From positions 1 through 64,000 of the forward strand of contig JABLUY010000172.1 in NCBI GenBank assembly GCA_013306675.1: a DNA stretch of 64,000 bases. Reading direction: 5' to 3'. This document shows positions 27,385 to 37,536 of the stretch, in pieces (position 1 is the stretch's first letter; every line of letters begins with the position of its first letter). Position numbers and translations under genes: made by a program. The notes beneath the pieces are model-generated. The model was not told where the DNA came from, made no database searches, and was given only the letters and a program-made list of their open reading frames with translations. The stretch is from Thraustochytrium sp. TN22. Its lineage: Eukaryota; Sar; Bigyra; Thraustochytrida; Thraustochytriidae.

Positions 27385-28470
27385 ATGTCTACCCGTCGCT
27401 CTGCCGCCGCGCTTTCGCTCTGCATCGCAGGCTTCGCGGCGTGCATGCCAGGTACCTCGGCGCGCAAGTGCATCGACGGCTACTACTACTCGAACAACTG
27501 GTGCATTGGCACTGAGTCGGACGAGAAGATCTTTTACGGCGATCAATTTGGAGAGGACGAGAAGGGGTACTGCTACATGTACTACCCGGACGGGAGTTTG
27601 GAGCCCGCGGTGATTACAACCAGGGCTCAGAAGAAGGCGCTCGTTCGCGCGCTCAACGAGAAGGACATGGACCTCGCCTACATTGGCTGGAAGCCCTACA
27701 ACTATAAGGAAGGCCGCGTGAAGAAGGTCAGCGTCCGCACGTCTGGCGAGGTGCTGTCCAGCGACCAGCTCGCGAACAAAATTGGCGACTTCTTCCGCGG
27801 AACACGTTGTCGGAATGTGGGTGGGGACGGGGACTCGGATTACTACTCCGGTCAGACTGCGGACGACTCTCCCGAGACTGACTATTATTCTTGGAGCAAC
27901 TGGTACAACGAGGCTATCGACGATGACAAGAGCACGAACTCAACGGAGACCGATGAAGATGTTAACGTCGCCTTCTCGAGCAGTAAGCGGAGCGCCTGTG
28001 ACTACTCGCTTCCCCTCGTCGTCAAGAAGAGTGGGGGCCTCACGGTCGGAGACTTTCGAAACATCAACGGTGTAAAGAACGGCGCGGAGGCCGGGCAGAC
28101 GCTGAAGCATCTGCCGGCGTTCTGCATGTACGAGATGCCGAACCGCAGCAAGGAGGCGACTTGCGCCAACCTGCTCGCTGAGAACGGCCACTGCCGTTTT
28201 GCTAACCCGAACGGTGACAACAACTACGAGGGCAGCTACGATACTCACAACGGCATCTCGGAGAGGTTCTGCTACAACAGGTGCGTGAAGGATCGCACGT
28301 GCAAGGCCTTTGAGTTCTTCGGCGACAGTGGAGAGAAGGGCACCTGCCGGCTGCACTTTCTCACCCCAACCCACACGGTAGGTGGCGCGTCCAGCGTTAC
28401 GCACTGTGCGACGCTGGTCACCGGCAAGGCCTCGAACCCGTGCAACCGCTACACGCCGAAGCTGCACTAA
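27385..28470 (+). CDS. Secreted Cys-rich surface protein, paralogue C (minimal form)
   Basis: The product is 361 residues, the shortest of the three. Signal peptide about 1-26 (STRRSAAALSLCIAGFAACM). The N-terminal domain has KCIDGYYYSNNWCIG, KKALVRALNEKDMDLAYIGW and a conserved GDFFRGTRC. The linker is shorter and more acidic than in A and B (DDDKSTNSTETDED). The central CDYSLPLVV...FCMYEMPNRS and Apple-like module (about 259-345, RFCYNRCVKDRTCKAFEFFG...GTCRLHFL) are kept. It ends right after that module (NPCNRYTPKLH), with no Pro/Thr stalk, extra PAN modules or anchor. It is therefore probably soluble and shows the ancestral core of the family. It converges on the vWA receptor gene, 77 bp away. 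Confidence 0.9.
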   Translation: MSTRRSAAALSLCIAGFAACMPGTSARKCIDGYYYSNNWCIGTESDEKIFYGDQFGEDEKGYCYMYYPDGSLEPAVITTRAQKKALVRALNEKDMDLAYIGWKPYNYKEGRVKKVSVRTSGEVLSSDQLANKIGDFFRGTRCRNVGGDGDSDYYSGQTADDSPETDYYSWSNWYNEAIDDDKSTNSTETDEDVNVAFSSSKRSACDYSLPLVVKKSGGLTVGDFRNINGVKNGAEAGQTLKHLPAFCMYEMPNRSKEATCANLLAENGHCRFANPNGDNNYEGSYDTHNGISERFCYNRCVKDRTCKAFEFFGDSGEKGTCRLHFLTPTHTVGGASSVTHCATLVTGKASNPCNRYTPKLH

Positions 28471-28547
28471 GTGGTGGCCAAGTAGGACGCGCGAGCCGAG
28501 ACATCATCATTCAAAAGTAAAACAGTTCGTCACGTAGAATTACATCT

Positions 28548-30895
28548 TCATTGCCCGCGCAGCTGCCACTGCGCGGGTTCGCTAAAACGCGTGTCAGACT
28601 CTGCGACAGAGTCGCTCCCGAAAGAGGCGTCGTCCGAAGCAGCGCTCGAGGAGCCTCTTCGACTGCGCGGGCGCCGAAAATAGGGCGCGTTGTCGGCGGC
28701 GGAGCTGCCAAGCTTCCCCAAGACCGGGTTGTGCAGCACAGCGACAGCGCCACTGTTCGGGTCCTGCCGACGTAGGTTGTAGCGGCGCAGCGCAAAGGCG
28801 GCCAGACCGAGCAGCGCCACGCCAAAGCCCGCCCACACGTACGGGCTGTGGAGGAGGTACAAGAGGACAGATTCGGCCGTCGTGCCCGAAGACGAGGCCG
28901 TGGCCGTTGGGACGCTGCTCGAGTTGGTGCACTCGACCGGTCCAGACACGTAGCTGCTGTCCGGAACGAGGGCGACGTCCTCCGAGGGGGCGGCGGACTT
29001 GAGGTAGCACAGCCCCTCGTCGACGGCATATGAGAAGTACACGCAGGAGACCTGCCAGAAGCAAAAGTCTTTGCACATGGCCACAGAGTCCACGGTCGCG
29101 GCCGGCTCCTGCAGCAGGTTATTGGCTTCCACTGGGTACCGGTAGCCGACTTCCAGGCAGTCGCCCTCGACGGGGTCGCTCGTGGGCGGGGCCGAGGTTG
29201 CGTTGCACTCCTGCGGGCCGGACACGAAGGCATCCACGGCGGCAAGGTCGCCACTCTCGGGCTGCGTGTTTTTGAGGTAGCACAGTTGGTCTTCGGCGTT
29301 CCAGGTGAAAAAGACGCATGAGGAGCTAAGCTGGCACACGAGCTGGCAGCCTCGTGCCGAGCTCACCCAGACCGGCGCGCTCAGCACATTGTGGGCGCTC
29401 AGATTGTACTGGACGTCCTCCAGGTAGCATTGCTCGGCGAAGGTCGGCGCGGGGCTTGGCACGAGCGCCGAGGTCGGCTGCACGGTGGGCGTCAGTGAGG
29501 GCGTGAGGACGGGCATCTGCGTTGGCGCCACGGTGCGCACATTGGTCGGCTGCACGGTCGGCGTCAAGGACGGCATCCTCGTTGGCGCTGGCGTTTCTGC
29601 AGGAGCACTCGTCGTGGGAGGTGCGCGCGTAGGGTACGGCGTGGGTCCCGATCTCTCCGTCGGCTGCTCTGAAGGCTGCCGCGAAGGCAGCTGCGTCGGC
29701 TGCCGCGAGGGTCGCTGCGTCGGCGCGCCCGTCGGCTGTGACGTGGGCTCCTGCTCCGTTGGCTGCTTGGTGGGATCCCTGGTGGGCGTCGCCGTGGAGA
29801 GCTGCGCCGTCGGCGCCGGCGTCGGTGCCGTCGGCAACAGCGTTGGCGCCGTCGGCAATGGCGTCGGCTGTTGTGACGGGCGGCTCGTGGGCGACTTCGT
29901 GGGCAGCGGCGTGACCATACCCGGGCAAAGCTGCACGAGCATCTGTGTGTGCAAGGCCTGTGCGAGCGAAGCGTCCAGATCGGCGGCAGCAGCGCGCATG
30001 TGAAGGTAGCTGGACGCCGACGTGGCGAGGCCAATCCCAGCGAACTGCTGGCGGATGTCGGTAAGGGGCTCGGCGTCGCGGACGAAGAGCAGCTCGGCGA
30101 GGTCGTCCGGAAGTGCGCGCGAGACCCCGCTGGCGCCCTCAAAGTCAAGCTGCACGTAGGCAAAGAAGGTGCCAAAGCTCCCATGCAGGCGGCCGGCCTC
30201 GCCGCGCGAGCAGAGAATGGCTCGGTCGTCGCCCATGGGCCAGGCGCCGTCGGCGCCGGTCCAGTCCTCCTCAGGCCATGTGCAGTCGGTCCAGTCCTCG
30301 CCCTCGTCTTGGTCCCTCTCATTCTCGACCATGCCATCCGAAAGAAAGACAACGACCGGGCGGGCCGCGTTGCGCGTGTTGCCCTTGAATGTGTCCCAGG
30401 CGTTCTGCAGGGCGGACCAGACGTACTTGTAGCGCGACTCGGGCGTGTACGGCGGATAGCGCCACATGGACTCGAGGTAGGACACGATGCTGTTCTTGTC
30501 CTTGGCCTGTGCCGCGGTGAGCGCGACGCGGATCTCCGCCTCGGACGCGAACGCCGTCACGCCGACGCGCGAGCTATACCTGTCGTTGCCCACCGTGAGC
30601 GCGCCGGCGAAGCTCGCCGCGAAGGCGCGCATCTTGTACCACGAATCCACACTCAGCGACCGGGACTGGTCCATGACCAGCACCACGTCCATTGGCGCGC
30701 CGCGGCCGCACCACCCGTCCCCCGAGTCGGCCAGCGCGCGGCCTTCCTCCCTGAGCGCCGCCGCGCCGTGCGCGAGCGCCGCTGCGAGCGCCGCTGCGAG
30801 CGCCGCCAGCACGACCGCCAGCCCGCGCGCCGCGCCCGCGCGCGCGCGCCCGACGTGGCGCCCCGCGCGCGAGTAGGGTTCGCTTCTCGCCAGGC

Positions 30896-30932
<37 letters not shown>

Positions 30933-31043
30933 GCCGCCCTGCCGCCTCGCTCGGGCCGCGCTCCGGCCGGAGGCAGCCGCGCGGGCCTGCGCCGCGCGCG
31001 CGCGCCCGCGCCCGCGCCGCGCGCGCCCGCCGCCGCCATGCAC
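28548..31043 (-). CDS. vWA - Pro/Thr stalk - two PAN-like modules - TM receptor/adhesin
   Basis: The frame gives 831 residues. A hydrophobic segment (about 74-93, GLAVVLAALAAALAAALAHG) is followed by a vWA domain (about 118-350) with a complete DxSxS metal site in VMDQSRSLS (D125, S127, S129). The Pro/Thr stalk (about 378-535) has PTQxPSRQPT repeats. Two Cys modules (about 538 and 628) share a C..C..QxSCVxF.(W/Y)...C core. A TM helix (about 731-752, YVWAGFGVALLGLAAFALRR) and a Ser/Arg cytoplasmic tail end the protein. It is a likely surface adhesin or matrix receptor. Oddity: the frame opens at a GTG and no in-frame ATG precedes the hydrophobic segment; an ATG four bases in (31039) is in another frame across a GGGCGC hexamer run. 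A 5' intron, an indel in that run, or a wrong N-terminus is likely. Everything from the vWA on is solid. Confidence 0.85.
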
Positions 31044-31756
31044 AGCGCCGCGCCGCGCCGCGCGCGCGGCCTCGCGCCGCGCGCCGCCACTGTCGAGTTC
31101 GAGTTATGTGGCGCGCCGCCGGTTCGCCACTTGGGCGCCACGAGCCGCGCCGAGCGGGGCCGCGCCGCGCGGGCTGGCGCCGCGCGCTGCTGCGCGCCGC
31201 GGCAGCTGCGCGCAGCCGGCCGCCGGCCGCCCGTCTGCCGGGCCGCGCGGAGGGGGGCCGGGCGACTGGATGGATGGACGGATGGATGGATGGATGAATG
31301 GGGGATGCCGCGCTGCGCCGCGCCGCGCCGCGAGGGCGGGCGGTTGCCGCGACGGCGCGCGCGCAGGCTGGCAGGCGGGCGGGAGGGAAGGGGAGGCGCG
31401 CGCGAGCCGGAGGGGCGCTGCCGCCGCTGGCGGAGGTGCAGGCGGAGCGAGGGCTCTGGCGGCGGCGGAGGAGAGGGCCGGTGGGCTCGCAAGCGACCCG
31501 GCGCGTGCAAGCACTGCAAGGCAGGCAGCAAGGGGATCACGGCTCGCCAGCCGAGCACAGCGACACGCAGCCCCAAGGCGCGCGCGAAGAGGAGGCGCGG
31601 CCGCGGCGGCCTGCACCGCAGCCTGCAGTCGCGGCGCGCTAGGCAGGCAGGCTGCGAGGCAGGCTGCGGCTGGCTGCCCAGGGGCGGGGCCGCGGCCGGC
31701 CGCAGCGGCCCTGGCGGGCCTGGCGGCCTCGGAGCCGACCCGCCGGCCGCGGTCGC

Positions 31757-31789
<33 letters not shown>

Positions 31790-32267
31790 AGTGGGCTTGG
31801 GCGCGCTTGGGCACACCGCCGCGAGGCATCTATCTATCTGGCATCTGGCTGCGGACACTGATCTCACTGTCGGCTTGCGAGGCGCTTCACTCGCCTCAGC
31901 AAGCGCTGGTGACGATGGCGCTGCCGCTGCTGGTCCCGCACGCCGAGACGCACGCGGCACGCTCTGGCGCTTGATGAGCCTTGCCTTGCGGCGCCGCTGC
32001 AGTGGCCGCCAGGCCACCGCGGCCGGCGCGTGGCCATGCGCGCGCCGCGAGGGCGAATCGGATGTGCCACAGTGTGAAGGAAGGGAGGAACACGGGGAAA
32101 ATCTAGCTTGCACCATCATGATCTCTGGTGCATCTGAAATCTCGATCAATCACGGCGCCGGAGGCCCGGGCTCGGGCTCTGGGCGTCAGGTCGCGTGCGC
32201 GGTGCGCGCGCGGGAATAAATTGTTCAACTTGCTTGCAGAGGCCGGAGGCGCTTCGCTCACCATGAG
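31044..32267. other. Intergenic region with microsatellites
   Basis: This 1.2 kb contains a TGGATGGA-type array (about 31267-31300), an AAGC array (about 31759-31788), an ATCT run near 31830 and the near-motif TCACTGTCGG at 31862. Alternative frames here are compositionally simple (Arg/Ala). No gene is supported. Confidence 0.5.
31759..31788. repeat. (AAGC)n microsatellite
   Basis: About seven perfect tetranucleotide units. It is noncoding. Confidence 0.95.
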
Positions 32268-35200
32268 TCACCTCGAGCTGCTGGAGGCGTCGCGCTCGTT
32301 GATGAGCTCGGCGAGCAGGCGCTCGGGCACGACGGAGGAGTCGTCGTCCTGATCGACGACGGTGTCGCCGTCCATGGCGCGGTGGGAGGCGGCGACGATG
32401 GAGAGCGCGGCGGCAAGAGAGTCGTCCTCGTCCTCGTCGTCCTCGCCGCCGTCGGTCTCGTCTTGGCGCTCGCGGCGGGGCACAGGCCGGGCGCTCGGCG
32501 TGGGGGAGGCCACCGGGATCGCCTGCGGAAGAGGGTGGTCCACGTCTGGTACAAGAAGGTCCTCCTCCTCTTCCTCCTCTTCGTCCTCATCCTCGTCCTC
32601 CTCATCCTCGTCCTCGTCATCGACGTCGCCATGTTCGTCTTGAGCATCACCACTGGAATCGGCCCTGGCGACGAAAATGGCTTCGCCAGTCCCGCTCCCG
32701 CGCGCGGCTTGGCGCCAAGAACGAGCGCGACGCAAGATGTTGGCGAGCGTGCCCGAGGAGCGCGCTGGCTGGTTGGAGCGGCTGGGCACGCTCTCGTCGT
32801 CGCCATCCTCGTCGTCGCCGCCGCCGCCGCCGCCGCCTCCTCGCGCGCGCTCGTTGCGCGGCAAAAAGGGCGCGAGAAGCGCCTCGTCCTCCTCGTAGGA
32901 CGGACCGCCGACCTCCGAGATGTCATCAGGGATCTCAAAGCCTTCGGTCATGGGCGAGCGGCACAGCGGGCACGTACTCTTGACCGAGGCCCATTTGCCG
33001 ACACAGTGCAGGTGGAAGCAGTGCTCACAGGTAAAGGGCATGGCGGTCTGGTCCACGAAGAGGTCCTCGAGGCAGATGGAGCAGCGCTCCAAGAGCGCCT
33101 TGTCGACAGGGAAGAGCTCCTCGAGGTCCTGAAGGTCCGGCAGCGCCATCAGGTCTGGGAAGCGGTGCGCCACGCCCTTGAGCGGGCCCGCCAGCGCGCT
33201 GCGGTCCATGGCCTCGTAGATGGCCGGGAGGCGCGCCAGGCGGACGATTGCGCAGGCGGCATTGCGCGAGATGACCTCACTTTCGGTGTGGATGCGCAGC
33301 GTGCGCTGCAGCACGCTGACGGCGCCTGTCTCAAAGACGGTGCGCTTGGTGGCCTCGAGCGTGGCCAAGTTGCACAGCACGCCGGAGCCAGCCTCGGCCA
33401 CAATGCTGTCCTTGGGGTGCGCGCCCATGGCGCGCAAAGTCCACTCCGTGGCGCCAGCGTCGACCAGGTCCGCGAGGTTGTCCTCGACACAACTCAGGTT
33501 CTGGAGCAGCAACAGCGCGTTGCGCAAAATGTCCAGGTTCAGCACCCACTTCGAGGTAACCCTGGCGAAGAGGTAATTCACCATGCCCGTGCTGCGCAGA
33601 GGCTCGGTGCTGGACCACGAAAGACTCTTGAGCGCCGACACGCCGGCCTCCCACACCTCCTGCGCCTCGGGCCGTAGGTGCATGGCGTCCTCGACCACGG
33701 CGATCATGCCATGCTCCACGAGCTGCGCGCGCACCTCGGGCGCCCAGGCCATGCTGTCGACCAGGCTCAGCGCGTGACTCACCAGGCGCTCATCCTGGGG
33801 AAAGCGCCGCAGCGCGGCGCGCACAAACTCCTCCACACCGACGCTCTCCAGGTCGACGGCTAGCGAGGCGTCCGTGAAGAGCAGGTTCCAAAGCGTCAAG
33901 AAGCAAGCCGCCAGGAGGCGCGCGTCGTCCGAGTTCTCTTGGATCGCCTGCAGCACAACGTCCACGGCGTGCGCATCGTCCATCATTCGCTCCTGGTTGG
34001 CCGGCGCGAAGGAAAGGTTGCTCAGGGCCGCGACGGCGCGCCGCGTCAGCGCGCGCGACCCGTGCGTGCGGCTCGCTTGGACCACGAGCGGCACGGCATC
34101 CGCCATGACGCCGCTGCGAATCGCCTCCTCGCTGAAAGACACGTTGCGCACCAGGCCCACGCCGTGCATCTGGAGCAAGAACGCCCCGGGGAAGGCGCGC
34201 ATCGCGCGCAGCACGGATTCCACGGCCTCGCTCTCCAGCATGCGCACGCGTCGCACGTCGTTCTGCAGGACGTCGTCGCCCGCAGACGCCAGGGACTTGA
34301 GCGCGCCGGCGCCGTCCTCCTGCACGCTCTCGCTGTCCGCATGCTCGCGCATCGCGCGCACCGTGAGCTCCACGGCCGACATTTGCACGAGTGCTAGCTG
34401 CCGGTCCGAGAAGTACGGCTCGAACTGCGATCGCCCGATCACGCGCAAGAGCTTCAAGCACAGCACGACGATTGCCTCGTTGGCGGCGTGGTCCTCCAGC
34501 ACGCGAAGCAGCGTCTTGCCACCGTCCAGGTCCCACAGCCGCGAGAAGAACCACTCACCGCTCGCCGCGGCCACGGGCCGTCCGGAGAAATCGTCGTCGT
34601 CGTCGTCGCGTCCGGCCCAGTCCACGCCGGAGGTGGCGGCGGAAGCGGCGGCGGCGGCGGCGGCCGCCGAGGTCAAGGCCGCAGCCGTGGCTGCCTCCTT
34701 GTCCGCAGCGGTCTCCTGCGCATGCGCTTTGCCGCCGCCACTGCGGCCGCCGCCCAACGCCTTGGAGAACAGCGAGCGCGCGGAAGAGGGCGCCGGCGAA
34801 GGCGCCGGCGAGGCCGCCGCTTCCGCCTTGGGGCCGCCGCTGCTCGTGCGCAGCTGCTTGACAGCCAGCTCCAGCAGCTGCGCGAGGGCGCGCTCCACGT
34901 CGGCGGCCGTGGCGTCAGGCTTGTTGAGCGCGTCGAGCGCGGGCCGCGGCGAGCCCGCGTTGCGCCGCGGCAAAAAGTTGAGCATCGACTGCATCACGCG
35001 GCCCGAGGACCGCGACGAGGACTGCGTGTTGGTCTGGATCGCGGCAAAGAGGCTGGCGGCCGTGGGCCGCCGCGCTGCGTCCTGATTCCAACACTGCGAG
35101 AGCGCCGCGGGGAACCAGACGCCCAAGGCCGCGACAACGCCGTGCTCCACAACGGGCTGCGCGAACTGCTCGCCCACCACCGTGACGACCTCACTGTAAG

Positions 35201-36758
35201 AGGCGCCCGCGAACGGCCGCTTGTGGTGGCTCATTTCGTAGAGCAGCATGCCCGCCGCGTATACATCAGTGGAGAAGGCCAGGCGCCGCGTCGACGAGAC
35301 GCCCGTCTTGAGCAGCTCCGGGGCCATGTACGCGTACTGCACCTGCACAGACTCGCGCACGCTGGCCTCGACCCAGCCAAAGCCAAAGCCCGCGATGCGA
35401 AGCCCGCGCTCGTAGCTGAGCAGCACGTTGTGCGGCGACAACTGCCGGTGCACGATCCCGTGCTGGTGCAGGTGCGCCAAACCGCGGCCGAGGCCGCGCA
35501 TCATGGCGTCCAGCTCGCGGCCCTGCGGCTGGCGGCCCTCCTTGTACAGAAAGTCAAAGAGCGTCAAGTCCGCCGGGTCCATGAGGATGGCCATCGAGTT
35601 CATCGCAAAGACAGCGCCACGCAGGCGCAGCACGTTCTTGTTGTCCAGCCCGGACCACAGCGCTAGTTCGCGCCGAATCTCCACGCGAGACCGCGCGCTC
35701 AGCGAGTCGTACGAGACTGCACCTGTGCCAGAACGGTTCGCTGGCGAAAAGGGCCGGAATGCCAGCAACTTGTTGCCCGCTTCATCCTGCTCCGCGAAGA
35801 GCACCTTGGAACCGAGCCGCACCTTGAGCGAGCCGGCCACCTCGTCCTCCGATACAAAGGGCAGCGCCAACGATACCTGCGCGTCCAGCAGCCCGTTTAC
35901 CTCCTTGACCAGCTGCGCCAGCAACGACCAGATGCGATAGATGTTCTGCCGCTGCAGGTCCTGCACGCCCAGCACGGGAGCAGCCTCGTCCGCGCCGGGC
36001 GCCCGGTCGCTCTCCACGAGCTGCTCCTCGAGCATGCCGGCCAGCTCGCCGGCGCGCTTGCGGCGCTGCATGCGCTCCAGGTCCGCGCCATCCAGCGGCG
36101 CCGCGGCCGTGCCATCGCCGCCATCCGCGCCGTCCAGCGCCTTGCCGGCCTCGTCGCCCACCTCGCGCAGGTCGCGCAGCGCGTCGCGGAGGCGCCGGCT
36201 GTCAGCCGGCGCGTCCTCCTGCGCGTCGACGCGGCTGGCCTCCTCGATGACCTGGCTCAGCGAGCCGCCCAGCGCGCCGGGCCCGGCCGCCAGCACGAGC
36301 GCCTGCAGGTGCATATTCATGTTTGTGCGCTCCGAGTCCAACAGCGAGAAGGCCACCACCGTCTCGTACGCGGACTCGTGCGTCTGTACGTTGCGCACGC
36401 TCTCTAGCAGCGCGTGCAGCACTGCCTCCAGCTGCAGAGGGTTCGCGCCGCCTTCCGCGCCCAGCAGGCCCTCCAGCTCGCGGTCCAGCCTCTGCAGCAG
36501 CTCGTGCAGCAGCTGCGCCTTGCTCCGCATCAGCTCGAAGCCGCCCAGCGTCTCGCACAGCGTCGCGATCAGCGACCGAACCACCCTCACGGGCTCCGGC
36601 TGCAGGCTCGCCAGGACCCGCTCTCGCGTCGTCGCCTCGCGCCGCGACAGCTGCGGCCGCTGCGCCTCCGGGAGCGGTGGCTGCTGCTGCTGCTGCTGCT
36701 GCTTCGCACCGTGCTCCTCGCGCGCCGGCCCCATCATCTCGCTATCCTCCCCTGCCAT
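32268..36758 (-). CDS. Pseudokinase - armadillo repeat - RING-H2 protein (predicted E3 ligase)
   Basis: The product is 1496 residues. A helical N-terminal region (about 30-270) has heptad-like leucines (AQLLHELLQRLDRELEGLL). A protein-kinase-like domain (about 286-575) follows. In it the catalytic HRD reads HRQ (HRQLSPHNVLL, about 434), DFG reads GFG (IAGFGFGW) and no clear VAIK lysine is seen, while the later YMAPELLK and DVYAAGMLLYEM motifs are kept: a pseudokinase. A Ser/Ala linker precedes ARM/HEAT-like repeats (about 740-1210, e.g. ALSNLSFAPANQERMMDD, SGVLCNLATLEATKRTVFETG). A RING-H2 finger (about 1223-1266) has CSIC, CEHCFHLHC and CPLC in perfect C3H2C3 spacing. The acidic tail is disordered. 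It is probably a ubiquitin ligase with ARM substrate recognition and pseudokinase control. The ATG at 36758 is the first plausible one; upstream sequence is Arg/Ala simple repeats. Confidence 0.85.
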   Translation of the reverse strand: MAGEDSEMMGPAREEHGAKQQQQQQQPPLPEAQRPQLSRREATTRERVLASLQPEPVRVVRSLIATLCETLGGFELMRSKAQLLHELLQRLDRELEGLLGAEGGANPLQLEAVLHALLESVRNVQTHESAYETVVAFSLLDSERTNMNMHLQALVLAAGPGALGGSLSQVIEEASRVDAQEDAPADSRRLRDALRDLREVGDEAGKALDGADGGDGTAAAPLDGADLERMQRRKRAGELAGMLEEQLVESDRAPGADEAAPVLGVQDLQRQNIYRIWSLLAQLVKEVNGLLDAQVSLALPFVSEDEVAGSLKVRLGSKVLFAEQDEAGNKLLAFRPFSPANRSGTGAVSYDSLSARSRVEIRRELALWSGLDNKNVLRLRGAVFAMNSMAILMDPADLTLFDFLYKEGRQPQGRELDAMMRGLGRGLAHLHQHGIVHRQLSPHNVLLSYERGLRIAGFGFGWVEASVRESVQVQYAYMAPELLKTGVSSTRRLAFSTDVYAAGMLLYEMSHHKRPFAGASYSEVVTVVGEQFAQPVVEHGVVAALGVWFPAALSQCWNQDAARRPTAASLFAAIQTNTQSSSRSSGRVMQSMLNFLPRRNAGSPRPALDALNKPDATAADVERALAQLLELAVKQLRTSSGGPKAEAAASPAPSPAPSSARSLFSKALGGGRSGGGKAHAQETAADKEAATAAALTSAAAAAAAASAATSGVDWAGRDDDDDDFSGRPVAAASGEWFFSRLWDLDGGKTLLRVLEDHAANEAIVVLCLKLLRVIGRSQFEPYFSDRQLALVQMSAVELTVRAMREHADSESVQEDGAGALKSLASAGDDVLQNDVRRVRMLESEAVESVLRAMRAFPGAFLLQMHGVGLVRNVSFSEEAIRSGVMADAVPLVVQASRTHGSRALTRRAVAALSNLSFAPANQERMMDDAHAVDVVLQAIQENSDDARLLAACFLTLWNLLFTDASLAVDLESVGVEEFVRAALRRFPQDERLVSHALSLVDSMAWAPEVRAQLVEHGMIAVVEDAMHLRPEAQEVWEAGVSALKSLSWSSTEPLRSTGMVNYLFARVTSKWVLNLDILRNALLLLQNLSCVEDNLADLVDAGATEWTLRAMGAHPKDSIVAEAGSGVLCNLATLEATKRTVFETGAVSVLQRTLRIHTESEVISRNAACAIVRLARLPAIYEAMDRSALAGPLKGVAHRFPDLMALPDLQDLEELFPVDKALLERCSICLEDLFVDQTAMPFTCEHCFHLHCVGKWASVKSTCPLCRSPMTEGFEIPDDISEVGGPSYEEDEALLAPFLPRNERARGGGGGGGGDDEDGDDESVPSRSNQPARSSGTLANILRRARSWRQAARGSGTGEAIFVARADSSGDAQDEHGDVDDEDEDEEDEDEDEEEEEEEDLLVPDVDHPLPQAIPVASPTPSARPVPRRERQDETDGGEDDEDEDDSLAAALSIVAASHRAMDGDTVVDQDDDSSVVPERLLAELINERDASSSSR

Positions 36759-37536
36759 CGTCTGCTCCTGCGCCCTTGGCGCGCGCCCTCCCGCGCCCTG
36801 CTCCTGCTCCAGCTCCTGCTCCTGCTCCTGGTCGCCAGCCTCCTCGTCACGCCCGCCCGAACCGGCGCCGCGGGACCGCGCGCCGAGCGCGCACGCGAGC
36901 GCGCTGCACAGCGCGCGGCCTCGCCCCGCGCCGCGCCCGCGCGCGCGCGCGCCCCGGCCCGCGCCGCCGCGCCGCGCCGTCGTCGCGCTCCGAGCCGCGT
37001 GACTCCGCGAGCGCGCGCGCGCGGCACGCGCCGCGCGCGTCGCAGCCCCTCCCCTCCTCCTCCGGCCGCCGCCGCCGCCGCCGCCAGCCCGCCCGCCGCC
37101 CGCCGCCGACGGGCCGCCGCCGCACCGTGCCGCGCGCCGCGCGCGCGCGCCGTGCCGCGCCGCGCCGCGCGCCCCGCGCCGCGCGCTGCGGTTCGAGGTC
37201 TGCCGGGCCCAGCCAGCAGCGCCTATGGGCGAGGGATGCAGGCAGGGCGTGTGGCATCCTCCTCCTTGCATGCATTCCCTCGGCGTGCCCCGCGCCGCGG
37301 CGGCCGGCGCGGCGCGCGGGGGCCGCCGCCGCCGTCCGCCGCGCCGAGCCCCGCGCCCCCTGGCGTGGCCGCGCGGCCTCTGCCCGTGCCGCGCGGGGGG
37401 AACGCGGCGCCGCGTCGCTGGGACGCGGCAGTCTGCCTGCTAGTAGCTAGCTACTAGCTGGGCGAGAGGAACGGAGGAGAGGGCAGAGCGCCGCAGACGC
37501 GGCGGCGGCGGCGCGCGCGCGGCGGCGGCGGCCGCG
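36759..37536. promoter_or_regulatory. Divergent interval between the RING protein and the aminotransferase
   Basis: This 778-bp, very GC-rich interval has GCGC/CCGCC simple sequence and the 18-bp palindrome CTAGTAGCTAGCTACTAG at 37440-37457, 80 bp upstream of the aminotransferase ATG. It probably holds both promoters. Confidence 0.45.
37440..37457. repeat. 18-bp perfect palindrome
   Basis: CTAGTAGCTAGCTACTAG equals its own reverse complement. It is one of the CTAG-rich junction elements seen across the window. Confidence 0.9.

Noticed and set aside
19051-28470. Treating the three surface genes as one operon-like unit
   Set aside because: They are separated by kilobases, with two opposite-strand heat-shock genes between B and C, and each has its own 5' flank.
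36759-37271. 171-codon N-terminal extension of the RING protein
   Set aside because: Arg/Ala/Gly simple sequence from GCGC repeats with a non-gene-like start; the first sensible ATG is at 36758.
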